This document shows, one piece after another, positions 34,933-45,243 of a stretch of DNA of 64,000 nucleotides. Source of the stretch: Rhodopseudomonas julia (GTDB lineage Bacteria; Pseudomonadota; Alphaproteobacteria; Rhizobiales; Afifellaceae); contig NZ_JAUSUK010000001.1 of NCBI RefSeq assembly GCF_030813515.1, positions 1,736,001 through 1,800,000 of the forward strand, given 5' to 3'. The stretch's first letter is position 1, and each line of letters begins with the position of its first letter. The notes beneath the pieces are model-generated. The model was given only the letters and a program-made list of their open reading frames with translations. It made no database searches and was not told where the DNA came from. Made by a program: the position numbers and the translations under genes.

Positions 34933-37900
34933 TCAGCGCAGCGGCCCCTCCACATGCACGCGTCCGGCCTCGGTGCGGGCGCGAAGCTCCGGCTCGTACA
35001 TGTCTTCGATGGTGGCGGCCGGCTGCACGAAATCGCCCGGCGAGACGGCGCGAACCATGTAGGCGAGGCTGAAGCGGGTCTGGTCGTCGGGTTGGCGATC
35101 GAGGGCCGCCACGAAGCGGTCGGCGCGGAATTCCACATGCGCCGGCTCTGTCGAGAGATCGAGCCAGTCGAGAGTGCCGACATCGCCGGAACGCAGGATG
35201 TTCGGATTGTCGATTTCAAAACCCGCCGGCAGGGGATCATCGAGAATGAGATGGCCGGAGCCGGTCTGTTCTGCCGTGACGGTCAAAACGACGACGAGGC
35301 GGTCGCCCTGCGCCACATGGCTCGGATCGAGAGGATCGCCTTCGAGCGTGAAGGTTTCGCGCGCGATCAGATAGCCATTGCCGGAGGCGGGTTCCGGCGA
35401 GGCGGGCCTGCCGGTCGCGCTGATCGCCACATCGACGGGGGAGGCGGCGAGATTGGCGATCTGCGGTCCTCCGCCTTGCAGTGCGTCTTCCTCGATCACC
35501 GTCGACATTGGCCCGTCATAGCGTTCGCCCGCGACCTCGAGCTCCGGTCGCGCGGCACTCTGCATAAGGGCATGGGCGGCCATCAGCGACCAGGCGTCTT
35601 CCTGCGTGCTGGTGCGCTTTTCCTCGGCGCGCTGGTCGGCGACGAAATTGGCCAGAAGCGGCAGATCGACGGAATCGGCGCTCGTCTCGGAGGCGAGCGT
35701 CAGGATCGCCGCGCCGTCGCGGAGCTTGGAGCCGTAATCGGTGCGCCGCTCGTTGGATGATGCGTCCTGAAGTTCGGACACTGCGCGCCGGAAGACCGTC
35801 TGCGACAGGCTGCGATCGCCATAAAGGGCAAGGCCCGCGCCGATCTGCGCCTTGGCGAGCGGGGTGGCGAAATCACCGAGCTTCGTCTCGGCGTAATAGC
35901 GCAGGTCGCCGATCGCGGCGCGGCCGTTTTGCGCGAGTACATAAAGCGCATAGGCGATGTCCTCGCCGCCATCGGAGAAGTCGGAGGCATAGGCGATGCG
36001 GTTCTTCAGATTGTCGAGCGCGATCGTGAAGGCCGTGTCGGGAACCTCGTGGCCGGCGCGGCGGGCGCGGGTCAGGAAGTCGCTCACATAGGCATCGAGC
36101 CAGAGATCGTCGGCACCCGGCCCCCAAAGGCCGAAGCCGCCGCCGGCGCTTTGATAGGCGAGGACCGATTCGATCGCCTTATCGATGCGCTTGTCGGTTT
36201 CCGCATCGCTGCCGAGGCCGGCGGCGACGGCAACATCGTTCAGATAGACGAGCGGCAGAGCGCGGCTCGTCAGCTGTTCGGCGCAGCCATAGGGGTAGCG
36301 ATCGAGTTTTCTCAAGATCTGCGGCACGTCGATGCGGCCGGCACCGGAGGCGGAGATGCGCACCTTTCCCGAACCCGGGACGAGCCCGTCGAGAAGGTCG
36401 GACGAGAGATCGACCGACCCGCCCGGCGCGAGCGTGACGAAAGAGGTGCGGACGACTTCCGGCGTCGCATCGCGAACGGTGAGCGCCAGATCTTTTTCCA
36501 GAACATCGCCCGACGGTGTTGTGAGGCGGACGGAAAGGGTCGCGTCGCCTTCCTTGCCGGCCGTCACCGGCAAGAGGAGCTGGCTGCGGGCGCCATCGGC
36601 GAGGTCCGTCTCGACGGGCGAGCCTGCAACGTCCACGATGTCGTCGTCGCTGCTTGCGACCTCGACCGAGACGGGCCCGGCTGGGCCTTCCACATGGGTG
36701 AGATCGAGCGCGAGGCGGGACTGGTCGCCCGGCGCCATGAATTGCGGCAGGGCTGTCGAGACCACCACCGGGTCGCGGACAAGGACGTCTTCTTCGGCAT
36801 GGCCGACGCCCGTTTCGCTCCAGGCGAGCGCCATCAGGCGCACGGTGCCGTTGAAATCGCCGATCGGCACGGAGACCGTCACTTTGCCGTCCGGCCCGGC
36901 TTTCACGATGCCTGAATGCCAGGCGACGAGGTTCTCGGTCGGTGCGGGGCCCTCGAAGCGGGCAAGCGCCGCATCGCCACCGGTGCGGACACGGCCCGGC
37001 GCGCCCTGGAAACGGTCGATCAGGGACGAATAGATGTCGCGGATTTCAACGCCAAGGCGCCGCTGGCCGAGATAATAGCTTTCCGGATCCGGTGTTTCGA
37101 AGCCCGTCAGGTTGAGGATGCCGAGATCGACGGCGGCGAGCGTCACATAGGCTTCTTCGCCCTCGGCGAGATCGGCGATCTCCACGCTCGCCTCGAAAGC
37201 CTGGCGGGGCTTTGCGCTTTCCGGCGCGTCGATGGTGAGGGCGAGCCGCTGTTCGGGGTTTTCCACTCCTGCCCAGGAAAGGCCGAGGGCGCGCGCCGGC
37301 ATGCGCTTCGCTTCGAGATCCATCGGGCGGTAGAGCGCGGCCGTCACATAGGCGCCCGCACCCCAGTCTTCCGTCACGGGAAGTTCGATTTCGGTTGAGC
37401 CTTCCGACACCTCGACGGATTTCGTCGCCACGATGCGGTCGTCGATCACCATCACCTGGGCGATGCCGGCAAAGCGCGGCTCCAGATGCACCGTCGCGGT
37501 GTCGCCGATCCGGTAGCGTTCCTTGTCGAGCGAGAGCTTCAGGAATTCCGGCGTCTCAAGCGTCTTTGGCGCGGAGTACCAGCCGGCCTCGAAGGTCATG
37601 CTGGCGGGGAGGAAGGAGCCGTCCGCCTTAGCGACTTCAAGCTCGTATTTGCCCCATTCGACATCGACCGCAATCTTGGCCGGGTCCTCGGCGGAGACGG
37701 AGACATCGCCGCTTGCCACGCGCTGGCGGGTTTCGATCGTCTCGTAGTTCCAGCGTCCGTCGGAACGGTACCATTGGTAATTCGTGTCGATCTTGGAGAG
37801 CGTCCAGGTGAGGCCGTCAGCGGCGATCCGCGATCCGTCCTCAGACAAGGCGATGACGCTGAAATCCGCTGTCGAGTTCTCGCCGACCTCGTCCTCGAAG

Positions 37901-40413
37901 GCCGGCTTGATGCCGAGCCTGGGCGTGTTGCCGGCCAAAGGCAGAGTGAGGCTGCGCTCGACCGGGCGGCCGCTCGTATCGATGACACGGACATTCACCG
38001 TCGCCTTGAGGGGATGCGAAGAGACAGCCGCCTCCGGGAGCTGTGGCCGGAAGGCGAGATGGCCGTTCTCGTCGGTTGCAAGGCCCGACTGGGGCACGGT
38101 CTGCGTGTCGAAGGTCTCGTCGGAGAGGCCGAAGCGGTAGCCCGCCCAGCCGTCAAGCTCGTCGCCGGTGGAGACGATGGTTTCCGCCTCCACGTCGAGA
38201 TCCGCGGCCGGTGCGCCATAGAGGAAGCGGGCATCGGCGGTGATCTCGGGCGGGTTCGCCGGCTCAAACTGCGTCGCTTCGGTCGTGAGCGTGAAGTCGA
38301 GGCGTTCCGGCTGGAAATCCTCGACCAGGAAGGTCGTCTCGGCGATCGCCGGCTTCTTCGGATCTGTGTGTATGGAGACACGCCACTGGCCGCGCATGGC
38401 ATTGTCGGAGAGCGCGATCTCGGCGAGCGCGCCACCCAGCCCCTCATCCTTGAGAAGCTCCTGGCGGTCTTCCTTGCCGTCCGGGCGGGTGATCTTTGCC
38501 GTCAGCGGCAGATCGGTGAGCGCCGTTGAGCGGGAATCGCGGGCGAGCGCCGTCAGATAGACGGTCTCGCCGACGCGGTAGATGCCGCGCTCCGTCGTCA
38601 GGAAGACGTCGACGGGGCCAGGCGCCGCACGCCCTTCGACGCCGCGATCGGTGAGGTCGAAGGAAGGTTTTGTGAGATCGAGGAAATTGTAGTCGCCGTC
38701 TTTCGTCTCGGCGGCGAGAAGCGCCGGCGCCATGCCGCCGGTGCCGCGGATGAGGCCGGGGGCGAAATTCGCCTTGCCGTCGGCATCCGTGTCGGCTTCG
38801 CCCAGAACCTCATTGCCGGTGGCGATGAGGCGGAGATGCACGCCTTCGACGGGCTCAGCACTCGCCAGCGAGCGCAGGCTGATATTGAGCCCGTCATTGC
38901 CGGCGAAGGTCGCTAGCCCGAGATCGCTCGCCAGGAACCATTGTGTCGCCTTCGCGCCCCAATCCTGGGCGTCGTTTTCCGCGCTCGCGACGAGGACGTA
39001 GATTCCGGGCTCAAGGTCATCGACGAGTTCGCCGATCGGAATGGCGCTCACCACCTCGCGGTTGAGGCGGCTTTCCACCTCCACGCTGCCTTCCCAGACC
39101 TTGCGGCCTCTCTCGTTTTCGATCTCGTCCGCCTGCCATTGCGAGAGCTGGTCGAGGAAATTGCCGTTGCGCAAGGTATCGGCGATGCCGCGATCGGCGA
39201 TCCAGTAGAGCGCAGCCTTGACGGTCGAGGTGTTGACCGTGGTGACGGGCAGGGAGGCGCTGCCGCCGGCCGGCACGACATAGGCGTTGCCGGAAAAGCG
39301 CACGGCTGGCGACCGATCGCGGACATAGATGTCGAGGCTCGCCGATTTCAGAAGTTCTTCGCCGTCGGCGGACGGCAGGCCGGCGCGCGCGGTGATGCGG
39401 TAGCGACGGCCATGTTCGACGCCGGTGATGCAGATCTGCTGGCCTTCCGCCTCGACGGCGAGATTGTCGGCGTTTTCGACCGAGACGAAATCGCTCAGAT
39501 CGGAGCGGGTCGCCGGCAGCTGGTCGGAGAAATTGAGGCAGATGCGCGGGTCGGCGGCGTCGGAATCAACCTGGTGATTGACGATGCGGAAGCCGTGTTC
39601 GGCCACGGCGCTTTCATAGGCGCTTTGCACGTCCGGCAGTTCTTCGAGTGCGAGGCTCGCGCGATAGGCCTTGATCGCCGGCTTCCACTCGTCGCGCTCG
39701 CCGAGCGAGCGGGCAAGCAGCGCAAGCGCTGTGGCACGGTCGCGCGCGCCGCGGGCGTGGAGGTAGGCGTTGACGGCCGCGGCCGTGCGCTCTTCGGTGA
39801 GGCGCTGGCGCGTCTGCCAGTCGTCGGAGGTTGCCTCGGCGCTGACAGCGGCAAGCCGCAGCCACAGATCGACGCGATCCGGCGCGATCTTGAGCGCGCT
39901 TTTGAGTTTCGTCGCGGCGAAGAGATAATTGCCGTTCGCGGCAGCATCGTCGGCCATGGCGAGCGCGGCATCGAGCGAGGGCGCGCTGTCGGCCCGTGCC
40001 AGATCGCCGGAGAGGCGGCGTGCCTCGTCGATGACGCGCGAGGGCAGGAAGGAGAGCTCAGCCGTGCGCTCCTCGGCAAGCGACAAGGTCGGCAGATCGG
40101 AGGTGACGATGCGGCCGGAGATGGCGGCCTTGACGGCACGCAGATCGCCGACATTCTCCTTCAGGAAGCACCATTTGGCGTTGGTGTTGTAGGTGAAGGC
40201 GGCGCACCTGCCATCGACGACGCAGGCGCGTTTGCAGCCTTCGAGCTCGACATCCTTGAGGACCTCGTAATCGCCGCCGAAATAATCGGCGCCTTCCGTG
40301 GTCAGAAGCCGGCGCTCCTGCGCCTGGGCGCTCGCAGGGTCTGGCAGGAGGGTGAGACAGACGACGGCAAAGGCGGCGAGGGCCGCCGGAAATCCGCGAA
40401 ACAGCGCAAACAC
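34933..40413 (-). CDS. Bacterial alpha-2-macroglobulin with N-terminal PAN/apple domain
   Basis: A 1826-residue exported protease trap. After a signal peptide (FRGFPAALAAFAVVCLTLLP, DPASAQAQ) comes a PAN/apple-like module with Cys pairs (LEGCKRACVVDGRCAAFTYN, AKWCFLKENVGD). MG-type beta domains follow (GIYRVGETVYLTALARDSRS; ERYRIGDTATVHLEP), then the thioester domain with YPYGCAEQLTSRALPL (Cys1377, Gln1380) and alpha-toroid repeats. With PbpC it is thought to protect the periplasm from foreign proteases when the envelope is damaged. The protein is longer than E. coli YfhM (about 1650), mainly because of the N-terminal module. No lipobox is seen, so it is probably soluble. Confidence 0.93.
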   Translation of the reverse strand: MFALFRGFPAALAAFAVVCLTLLPDPASAQAQERRLLTTEGADYFGGDYEVLKDVELEGCKRACVVDGRCAAFTYNTNAKWCFLKENVGDLRAVKAAISGRIVTSDLPTLSLAEERTAELSFLPSRVIDEARRLSGDLARADSAPSLDAALAMADDAAANGNYLFAATKLKSALKIAPDRVDLWLRLAAVSAEATSDDWQTRQRLTEERTAAAVNAYLHARGARDRATALALLARSLGERDEWKPAIKAYRASLALEELPDVQSAYESAVAEHGFRIVNHQVDSDAADPRICLNFSDQLPATRSDLSDFVSVENADNLAVEAEGQQICITGVEHGRRYRITARAGLPSADGEELLKSASLDIYVRDRSPAVRFSGNAYVVPAGGSASLPVTTVNTSTVKAALYWIADRGIADTLRNGNFLDQLSQWQADEIENERGRKVWEGSVEVESRLNREVVSAIPIGELVDDLEPGIYVLVASAENDAQDWGAKATQWFLASDLGLATFAGNDGLNISLRSLASAEPVEGVHLRLIATGNEVLGEADTDADGKANFAPGLIRGTGGMAPALLAAETKDGDYNFLDLTKPSFDLTDRGVEGRAAPGPVDVFLTTERGIYRVGETVYLTALARDSRSTALTDLPLTAKITRPDGKEDRQELLKDEGLGGALAEIALSDNAMRGQWRVSIHTDPKKPAIAETTFLVEDFQPERLDFTLTTEATQFEPANPPEITADARFLYGAPAADLDVEAETIVSTGDELDGWAGYRFGLSDETFDTQTVPQSGLATDENGHLAFRPQLPEAAVSSHPLKATVNVRVIDTSGRPVERSLTLPLAGNTPRLGIKPAFEDEVGENSTADFSVIALSEDGSRIAADGLTWTLSKIDTNYQWYRSDGRWNYETIETRQRVASGDVSVSAEDPAKIAVDVEWGKYELEVAKADGSFLPASMTFEAGWYSAPKTLETPEFLKLSLDKERYRIGDTATVHLEPRFAGIAQVMVIDDRIVATKSVEVSEGSTEIELPVTEDWGAGAYVTAALYRPMDLEAKRMPARALGLSWAGVENPEQRLALTIDAPESAKPRQAFEASVEIADLAEGEEAYVTLAAVDLGILNLTGFETPDPESYYLGQRRLGVEIRDIYSSLIDRFQGAPGRVRTGGDAALARFEGPAPTENLVAWHSGIVKAGPDGKVTVSVPIGDFNGTVRLMALAWSETGVGHAEEDVLVRDPVVVSTALPQFMAPGDQSRLALDLTHVEGPAGPVSVEVASSDDDIVDVAGSPVETDLADGARSQLLLPVTAGKEGDATLSVRLTTPSGDVLEKDLALTVRDATPEVVRTSFVTLAPGGSVDLSSDLLDGLVPGSGKVRISASGAGRIDVPQILRKLDRYPYGCAEQLTSRALPLVYLNDVAVAAGLGSDAETDKRIDKAIESVLAYQSAGGGFGLWGPGADDLWLDAYVSDFLTRARRAGHEVPDTAFTIALDNLKNRIAYASDFSDGGEDIAYALYVLAQNGRAAIGDLRYYAETKLGDFATPLAKAQIGAGLALYGDRSLSQTVFRRAVSELQDASSNERRTDYGSKLRDGAAILTLASETSADSVDLPLLANFVADQRAEEKRTSTQEDAWSLMAAHALMQSAARPELEVAGERYDGPMSTVIEEDALQGGGPQIANLAASPVDVAISATGRPASPEPASGNGYLIARETFTLEGDPLDPSHVAQGDRLVVVLTVTAEQTGSGHLILDDPLPAGFEIDNPNILRSGDVGTLDWLDLSTEPAHVEFRADRFVAALDRQPDDQTRFSLAYMVRAVSPGDFVQPAATIEDMYEPELRARTEAGRVHVEGPLR

Positions 40414-40511
40414 CGCACGCTCCCCAACACTTTTATTGCGTCAGGCGAGCATAAGGTCCGCCTTCAAGGCGGTAAAGCGGCTCCTGGCGAAAGCGGGCGC
40501 CTGGCCGGCTC

Positions 40512-41183
40512 TCAGCGTGCCGCCGTGCGATGCGGCAACTGGGTCCAGTAGGCGCGATCCATGGCGGCGATGCTGCCCTCCAGCCGGTCGATCACCTTTG
40601 CGAGAGAATAATCGACGGCCTCCAGATAATCGGCCCAGTCGCGGAAATGGCGCAGCTCCGCTTTGCCGTCGCTGATGCCTTTGAGGGCGATCGTCGGAAG
40701 GTCGAAGGCGTGGCCGGCGCGCATCACCGCAAAACCTTCCATGTCGACCATATCCGCATCGATGAGATCATAGGCGGCGCCGGAGACGATGTTGGAGCCC
40801 GTCGACAGCCTTGCGGCGGCGACGTCGCCGATCTGCTGCGGGATCGCAATTTCGGCCGGGAGATCGAGGAAGGGCGTGCGGCCTTTCTCGAAGCCGAGAG
40901 GCGAGGCATCCATATCGCGGAAGCTGATATGGCTCGCCTGGTAGACCATGCCCTGTTCGAGTGCGCGCGCGCCGGCACTGCCGATGGAGACGAGGAGATC
41001 CGGTCGTTCTCCGGGCTTCATCCGGGCGAGAAAGGCCGTGGTGGCGACGGCGGCTTCCACCGGCCCGACACCGGTGATCAATGGGTGAATGCGCGCCCGC
41101 AGTTCGCTGCGATATTCCTGCTCGGTCGCCATGATGAAGAGAAGGCCGAAGCCCCCGACCATTTCGATTCTCGGCTCTGACAC
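40512..41183 (-). CDS. MTA/SAH nucleosidase-like phosphorylase superfamily protein
   Basis: A 223-residue protein of the nucleoside phosphorylase (PNP/UDP) superfamily. It opens with FGLLFIMATEQEYRSEL, then has the nucleotide-handling loop LITGVGPVEAAVATTAFLAR, LVSIGSAGARALEQGMVYQA, and VDMEGFAVMRAGHAFDLPTI with the conserved Met-Glu near the ribose and KGISDGKAELRHFRDW. It resembles 5'-methylthioadenosine/S-adenosylhomocysteine nucleosidases; exact substrate unproven. A GTG start at 41183 behind GAGGCGGGG is preferred; the frame extends 43 codons upstream into the malate synthase promoter. Diverges from glcB. Confidence 0.8.
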   Translation of the reverse strand: MSEPRIEMVGGFGLLFIMATEQEYRSELRARIHPLITGVGPVEAAVATTAFLARMKPGERPDLLVSIGSAGARALEQGMVYQASHISFRDMDASPLGFEKGRTPFLDLPAEIAIPQQIGDVAAARLSTGSNIVSGAAYDLIDADMVDMEGFAVMRAGHAFDLPTIALKGISDGKAELRHFRDWADYLEAVDYSLAKVIDRLEGSIAAMDRAYWTQLPHRTAAR

Positions 41184-41310
41184 TTTCGAACCCCGCCTCT
41201 CAGCCTTTCCGCCAGTTTGACAGAATGGAAAATTCCTTAGATCACACGGCAACAACACCATGCTCCGGACGTTGGCAAGCGACCGGAGAGCGAGAACAGG
41301 GGGATGCGTC

Positions 41311-43485
41311 ATGAGTGACCGTGTCGAGGCCGGGGGGCTGAAGGTTGCCCGCCCGCTCTATGAATTCATCAACAACGAGGCTCTGGCCGGCACAGGCATC
41401 GAGCCGGAGACATTCTGGAATTCCTTCGCGGCGATCGTGCGCGATCTCACTCCGAAGAACCGCGCGCTCCTGGCAGAGCGCGAGCGGCTGCAGGCCCGCA
41501 TCGACGATTGGCATCGCCAGCGTCGCGGCAAGGGCACCTCGCCGGCGGAATATACCGCTTTCCTGCGCGAACTCGGCTATCTGCAGCCGGAACGGGGTGA
41601 GGTGGCCGTCGAGACCGACAACGTCGATCGCGAAATCACCACCATCGCGGGCCCGCAGCTCGTCGTCCCGGTGATGAATGCCCGCTATGCGCTCAACGCC
41701 GCCAATGCGCGCTGGGGTTCGCTCTACGACGCGCTCTACGGCACCGACGTGATCTCCGAAGACGACGGGGCGGAGATCGGCAGCGGCTATAATCCGAAGC
41801 GCGGCGAGAAGGTGATCGCCTATGCCCGCGGCTTCCTCGACGAATGCTTCCCGCTCGACGGCGACAGCTGGCGCAATGCGACGGGCCTGACCGTGCAGGA
41901 CCAGGCGCTGGCCGTCTGGGTGGATGAGGGCCGCTCCGTTCGCCTCAAGGCGCCGGAGCAGTTCGCGGGTTTCCGGGGTGAGGCGGGCGCGCCCTCGGCT
42001 CTGCTTCTGGCGAACCACCATCTGCATGCGGAAATCGTCATCAATCGCGATCATCCGATCGGCGGGACCGACAAAGCGGGGATTGCCGATGTGATTCTCG
42101 AATCGGCCGTCACCACCATCCAGGATTGCGAAGATTCGGTCGCCGCGGTCGACGGCGAAGACAAGACGCTCGTCTATCGCAACTGGCTCGGCCTGATGAA
42201 GGGCGATCTCACCGCCTCCTTCCAAAAGGGCGGGGAGACGAAGACCCGCGCGCTCAACGAGGATCGGCATTACACCGCGCCCGACGGGTCGGAACTCGTG
42301 CTGCCCGGTCGTTCCTTGATGCTCGTGCGCAATTCCGGGCATCTGATGACGACGCCCGCGGTGCTCGACGCGAACGGCGACGAGGTCTTCGAAGGCATGC
42401 TCGACGCCATGTGCACGAGCCTGATCGCGCTGCACGACATCGGGCCGAACGGCAAGCGTGGCAACAGCCGCACGGGTTCGGTCTATATCGTCAAGCCGAA
42501 GATGCACGGACCCTTCGAGGTCGCCTTCTCCAACCTGCTCTTCGAGCGGGTGGAGGATGCGCTCGGGCTGCCGCGCAACACCTTGAAGATGGGCATCATG
42601 GACGAGGAGCGGCGCACGACCGTCAACCTCAAGGAATGCATCCGCGCCGCCAAGAACCGCGTCGTCTTCATCAATACGGGCTTCCTCGACCGCACCGGCG
42701 ACGAGATCCATACCTCGATGGAAGCCGGCCCGATGATCCGCAAGGGCGACATGAAGGGCTCTGCCTGGATCCGCGCCTATGAGGATTGGAACGTCGATGT
42801 CGGCCTTGCTTGCGGGCTTCGAGGCCGCGCGCAGATCGGCAAGGGCATGTGGGCGATGCCGGACAAGATGGCGGCGATGCTGGAGCAGAAGATCGGGCAC
42901 CCGCAAGCCGGTGCCGATACCGCCTGGGTGCCGTCGCCGACGGCGGCGACGCTGCATGCGATCCATTATCACAAGGTCGACGTGCTCGAACGCCAGGCGG
43001 AATTGAAGAACCGCGAGAAGGCGAGCCTCGACGACATCCTCACCATCCCGGTGGCGGAAACGCCGAACTGGACGGACGAAGAGATCCAGGAAGAGCTCGA
43101 CAACAACGCGCAGGGTATCTTGGGCTATGTCGTGCGCTGGATCGACCAGGGTGTCGGCTGCTCGAAAGTGCCGGACATCAACGATGTCGGGCTGATGGAA
43201 GACCGCGCCACCTTGCGCATCTCGTCTCAGCATATGGCGAACTGGCTTCACCACGGTGTCGTCAGCGAAGCGCAGATCGTGGAAACGTTGGAGCGCATGG
43301 CGAAGGTCGTCGACCGCCAGAACGAGGGCGATCCCAGCTACCGGCCGATGGCGCCGAATTACGACGACAGCGTCGCCTTCCAGGCGGCCAAGGATCTGGT
43401 GCTCAAGGGCCGCGTGCAGCCCTCCGGTTACACCGAGCCCATCCTTTATCGTCGGCGCATCGAGGCGAAAGCGAAACAGAGCTGA
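41311..43485 (+). CDS. glcB: Malate synthase G
   Basis: A 724-residue monomeric malate synthase (normal length for isoform G) condensing glyoxylate with acetyl-CoA to malate in the glyoxylate bypass. Landmarks are [80 protein letters not shown], and [20 protein letters not shown] with the catalytic-site residues. ATG (MSDRVEAG) follows a CAGGGGG ribosome-site-like run; the frame is open 17 codons upstream. Isocitrate lyase is not in the window. Confidence 0.97.
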   Translation: MSDRVEAGGLKVARPLYEFINNEALAGTGIEPETFWNSFAAIVRDLTPKNRALLAERERLQARIDDWHRQRRGKGTSPAEYTAFLRELGYLQPERGEVAVETDNVDREITTIAGPQLVVPVMNARYALNAANARWGSLYDALYGTDVISEDDGAEIGSGYNPKRGEKVIAYARGFLDECFPLDGDSWRNATGLTVQDQALAVWVDEGRSVRLKAPEQFAGFRGEAGAPSALLLANHHLHAEIVINRDHPIGGTDKAGIADVILESAVTTIQDCEDSVAAVDGEDKTLVYRNWLGLMKGDLTASFQKGGETKTRALNEDRHYTAPDGSELVLPGRSLMLVRNSGHLMTTPAVLDANGDEVFEGMLDAMCTSLIALHDIGPNGKRGNSRTGSVYIVKPKMHGPFEVAFSNLLFERVEDALGLPRNTLKMGIMDEERRTTVNLKECIRAAKNRVVFINTGFLDRTGDEIHTSMEAGPMIRKGDMKGSAWIRAYEDWNVDVGLACGLRGRAQIGKGMWAMPDKMAAMLEQKIGHPQAGADTAWVPSPTAATLHAIHYHKVDVLERQAELKNREKASLDDILTIPVAETPNWTDEEIQEELDNNAQGILGYVVRWIDQGVGCSKVPDINDVGLMEDRATLRISSQHMANWLHHGVVSEAQIVETLERMAKVVDRQNEGDPSYRPMAPNYDDSVAFQAAKDLVLKGRVQPSGYTEPILYRRRIEAKAKQS

Positions 43486-43513
43486 GCGCACCGTGGCAGA
43501 TTGATGAATGAGG

Positions 43514-43549
43514 AAACGGCAGGTCGGAGGACCTGCCGTTTTCATTTCG
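43514..43549 (+). terminator. Terminator of glcB
   Basis: A perfect 12-bp stem (43514-43525 with 43530-43541, ACGGCAGGTC/GACCTGCCGT core) with loop GGAG, followed by TTCATTT; 28 bp after the stop. Confidence 0.9.
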
Positions 43550-43634
43550 GGCGCTCTGCCGGTCGATGGGCGAGGCAACCGGAGGGCAAGCCATGTGTTC
43601 GCTCCCTGTCTGAGGAAAAGCCAGGAGGAGCGGA

Positions 43635-44168
43635 ATGGACGAACTGAGCGCAGCCCTGAACGGCATGTTCGAGACCACGACGACACCTGTCGCGGTCATC
43701 GCTGCCCGTCTCATTCTGGCGGCGTTCCTCGGGGCGGTCCTGGGTCTTGAACGCGAATGGCAGGAAAAGCCGGCCGGCCTGCGCACCCATATGGTGACGG
43801 CGCTTGCCGCGGCGACCTTTGCGGTGCTGACGCTGGAGATCGTCGCGCTTTTCGAAGGTGCCGGCGACACTGTGCGTTCAGACCCGATCCGGCTCATCGA
43901 TTCCATCACGGCGGGCGTCGCCTTTCTTGCCGCCGGGGTGATTTTGCATTCGCGCGGCCGGGTCGAAGGGCTGACGACGGGCGCGGGCATGTGGCTCTCG
44001 GGGGCGATCGGCGCCGCGGCCGGCCTCGGTTACGGCATCATCGCCATGCTTGGGGCCGGGATCGGGCTTTTCATCATCCTGGCGCTCAGGATCGTCTCCG
44101 CAAAAGTGCCGGGCGATGAGGGTGATGGCGACAGCCGTGCCGGCGGGGAAGAAAAAAGGGAGGCCTGA
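43635..44168 (+). CDS. MgtC/SapB family membrane protein
   Basis: A 177-residue inner-membrane protein with about four hydrophobic helices and the MgtC signature: RLILAAFLGAVLGLEREWQ, KPAGLRTHMVTALAAATFAV, SITAGVAFLAAGVILHSRGR and VEGLTTGAGMWLSGAIGAAA. Related proteins modulate Mg2+ homeostasis, acid survival or virulence. The C-terminal ACT-like domain of long MgtC proteins is missing; a charged tail follows instead. A GGAGGAG ribosome site precedes the ATG. Its stop codon lies in the loop of the following terminator hairpin. Confidence 0.87.
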   Translation: MDELSAALNGMFETTTTPVAVIAARLILAAFLGAVLGLEREWQEKPAGLRTHMVTALAAATFAVLTLEIVALFEGAGDTVRSDPIRLIDSITAGVAFLAAGVILHSRGRVEGLTTGAGMWLSGAIGAAAGLGYGIIAMLGAGIGLFIILALRIVSAKVPGDEGDGDSRAGGEEKREA

Positions 44169-44178
44169 GCCTCCCTTT
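44155..44178. terminator. Bidirectional terminator between mgtC-like gene and ABC operon
   Basis: Perfect 10-bp stem AAAGGGAGGC/GCCTCCCTTT with loop CTGA. On the plus strand it ends in TTTCATT; on the minus strand it is followed by TTTTTTCTTC in all. It can stop both the mgtC-like gene and the convergent pyrimidine transporter operon. Confidence 0.88.
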
Positions 44179-44212
44179 CATTGTCATGCGCGCAATGTGA
44201 TGTGAGCCCGGC

Positions 44213-45211
44213 TCACATCTCCTTCATCTTGTCGGTGACCTTGGTCGTGTAGGCGCCCTCCGGCTCCTTGGTAATGACCGGGTCGGAACCGCCTTCGAGC
44301 AACGTCTTCACGGTGCGGTCGTAATCTTCGACATTGAGGGTGCCGTCGGAGCCTTCCGTCAGCTTGTTGATTTCGCGCATCATGCGCTTCTGGTGCTTTT
44401 CGGTCTGGGCGCCGGTGTCGTCGTTGTCGAGCACGATCTCGGCCGCTTCGTCCGGGTGCTCGCGGGCATAGTCCCAGCCCTTCATGGAGGCCTTCACGAA
44501 GCGCGCCATCTTGTCGATGAATTCGGGATCCTGCAGATCCTCTTCCATGACGTAGAGGCCGTCTTCGAGCGTCGCGACGCCCTGGTCCTCATACTTGAAG
44601 ACGACGAGCTCGTCCTCGGGAATGCCGGCGTCGATCACCTGCCAGTATTCGTTATAGGTCATCGTGGAGATGCAATCGGCCTGCTTCTGGATCAGCGGGT
44701 CGACGTTGAAGCCCTGCTTGATGACGGTGACGCCGTCCTCGCCGCCGGTCGTCGGAATGCCGAGATGGCTCATCCACGACAGGAATGGATATTCGTTGCC
44801 GAAGAACCAGACACCGAGCGTCTTGCTCTTGAAATCTTCCGGCTTGGTGATGCCGGTCTCTTTGAGGCAGGTAAGCTCCATGCCGGATTTCGCAAAGGGT
44901 TGGGCGATGTTGACGAGGGGGACGCCGCGCTCGCGGGCCGCAAGGGCTGCCGGCATCCAGTCGACGATGACGTCGGCGCCGCCGCCGGCGATCACCTGTT
45001 CCGGCGCGATGTCGGGGCCGCCCGGCTTGATTTCGACATCAAGGCCGGCCTCGTCGTAAAAGCCCTTGTCCTGGGCCACGTAATAGCCGCCGAACTGGGC
45101 TTGCGTCACCCATTTGAGCTGCAGGACGACATTGTCGTCCGCGGCGGCGGGACCGGCCGCTGCGGCGGTCATGCCGGCGGCCACTCCGAGAGCTGCCAAT
45201 ACTCGCTTCAT
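44213..45211 (-). CDS. ABC transporter substrate-binding protein, NMT1/THI5-like, probable pyrimidine uptake
   Basis: A 332-residue periplasmic binding protein. A signal peptide (MKRVLAALGVAAGMTAAAAG, cleaved after AAA) precedes VVLQLKWVTQAQFGGYYVAQ and GFYDEAGLDVEIKPGGPDI, the typical start of NMT1/THI5-like proteins that bind pyrimidine-type ligands. GGGADVIVDWMPAALAARER and KTLGVWFFGNEYPF follow. It is last in an operon with two permeases and an ATPase, next to dihydropyrimidinase, so uracil, thymine or a hydantoin-like ring is the likely solute. The frame is open far upstream but that part is a shadow of the permease. Confidence 0.9.
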   Translation of the reverse strand: MKRVLAALGVAAGMTAAAAGPAAADDNVVLQLKWVTQAQFGGYYVAQDKGFYDEAGLDVEIKPGGPDIAPEQVIAGGGADVIVDWMPAALAARERGVPLVNIAQPFAKSGMELTCLKETGITKPEDFKSKTLGVWFFGNEYPFLSWMSHLGIPTTGGEDGVTVIKQGFNVDPLIQKQADCISTMTYNEYWQVIDAGIPEDELVVFKYEDQGVATLEDGLYVMEEDLQDPEFIDKMARFVKASMKGWDYAREHPDEAAEIVLDNDDTGAQTEKHQKRMMREINKLTEGSDGTLNVEDYDRTVKTLLEGGSDPVITKEPEGAYTTKVTDKMKEM

Positions 45212-45243
45212 ACCATTCTCCCTCTCTTTTTGGGGCCGCCGCC

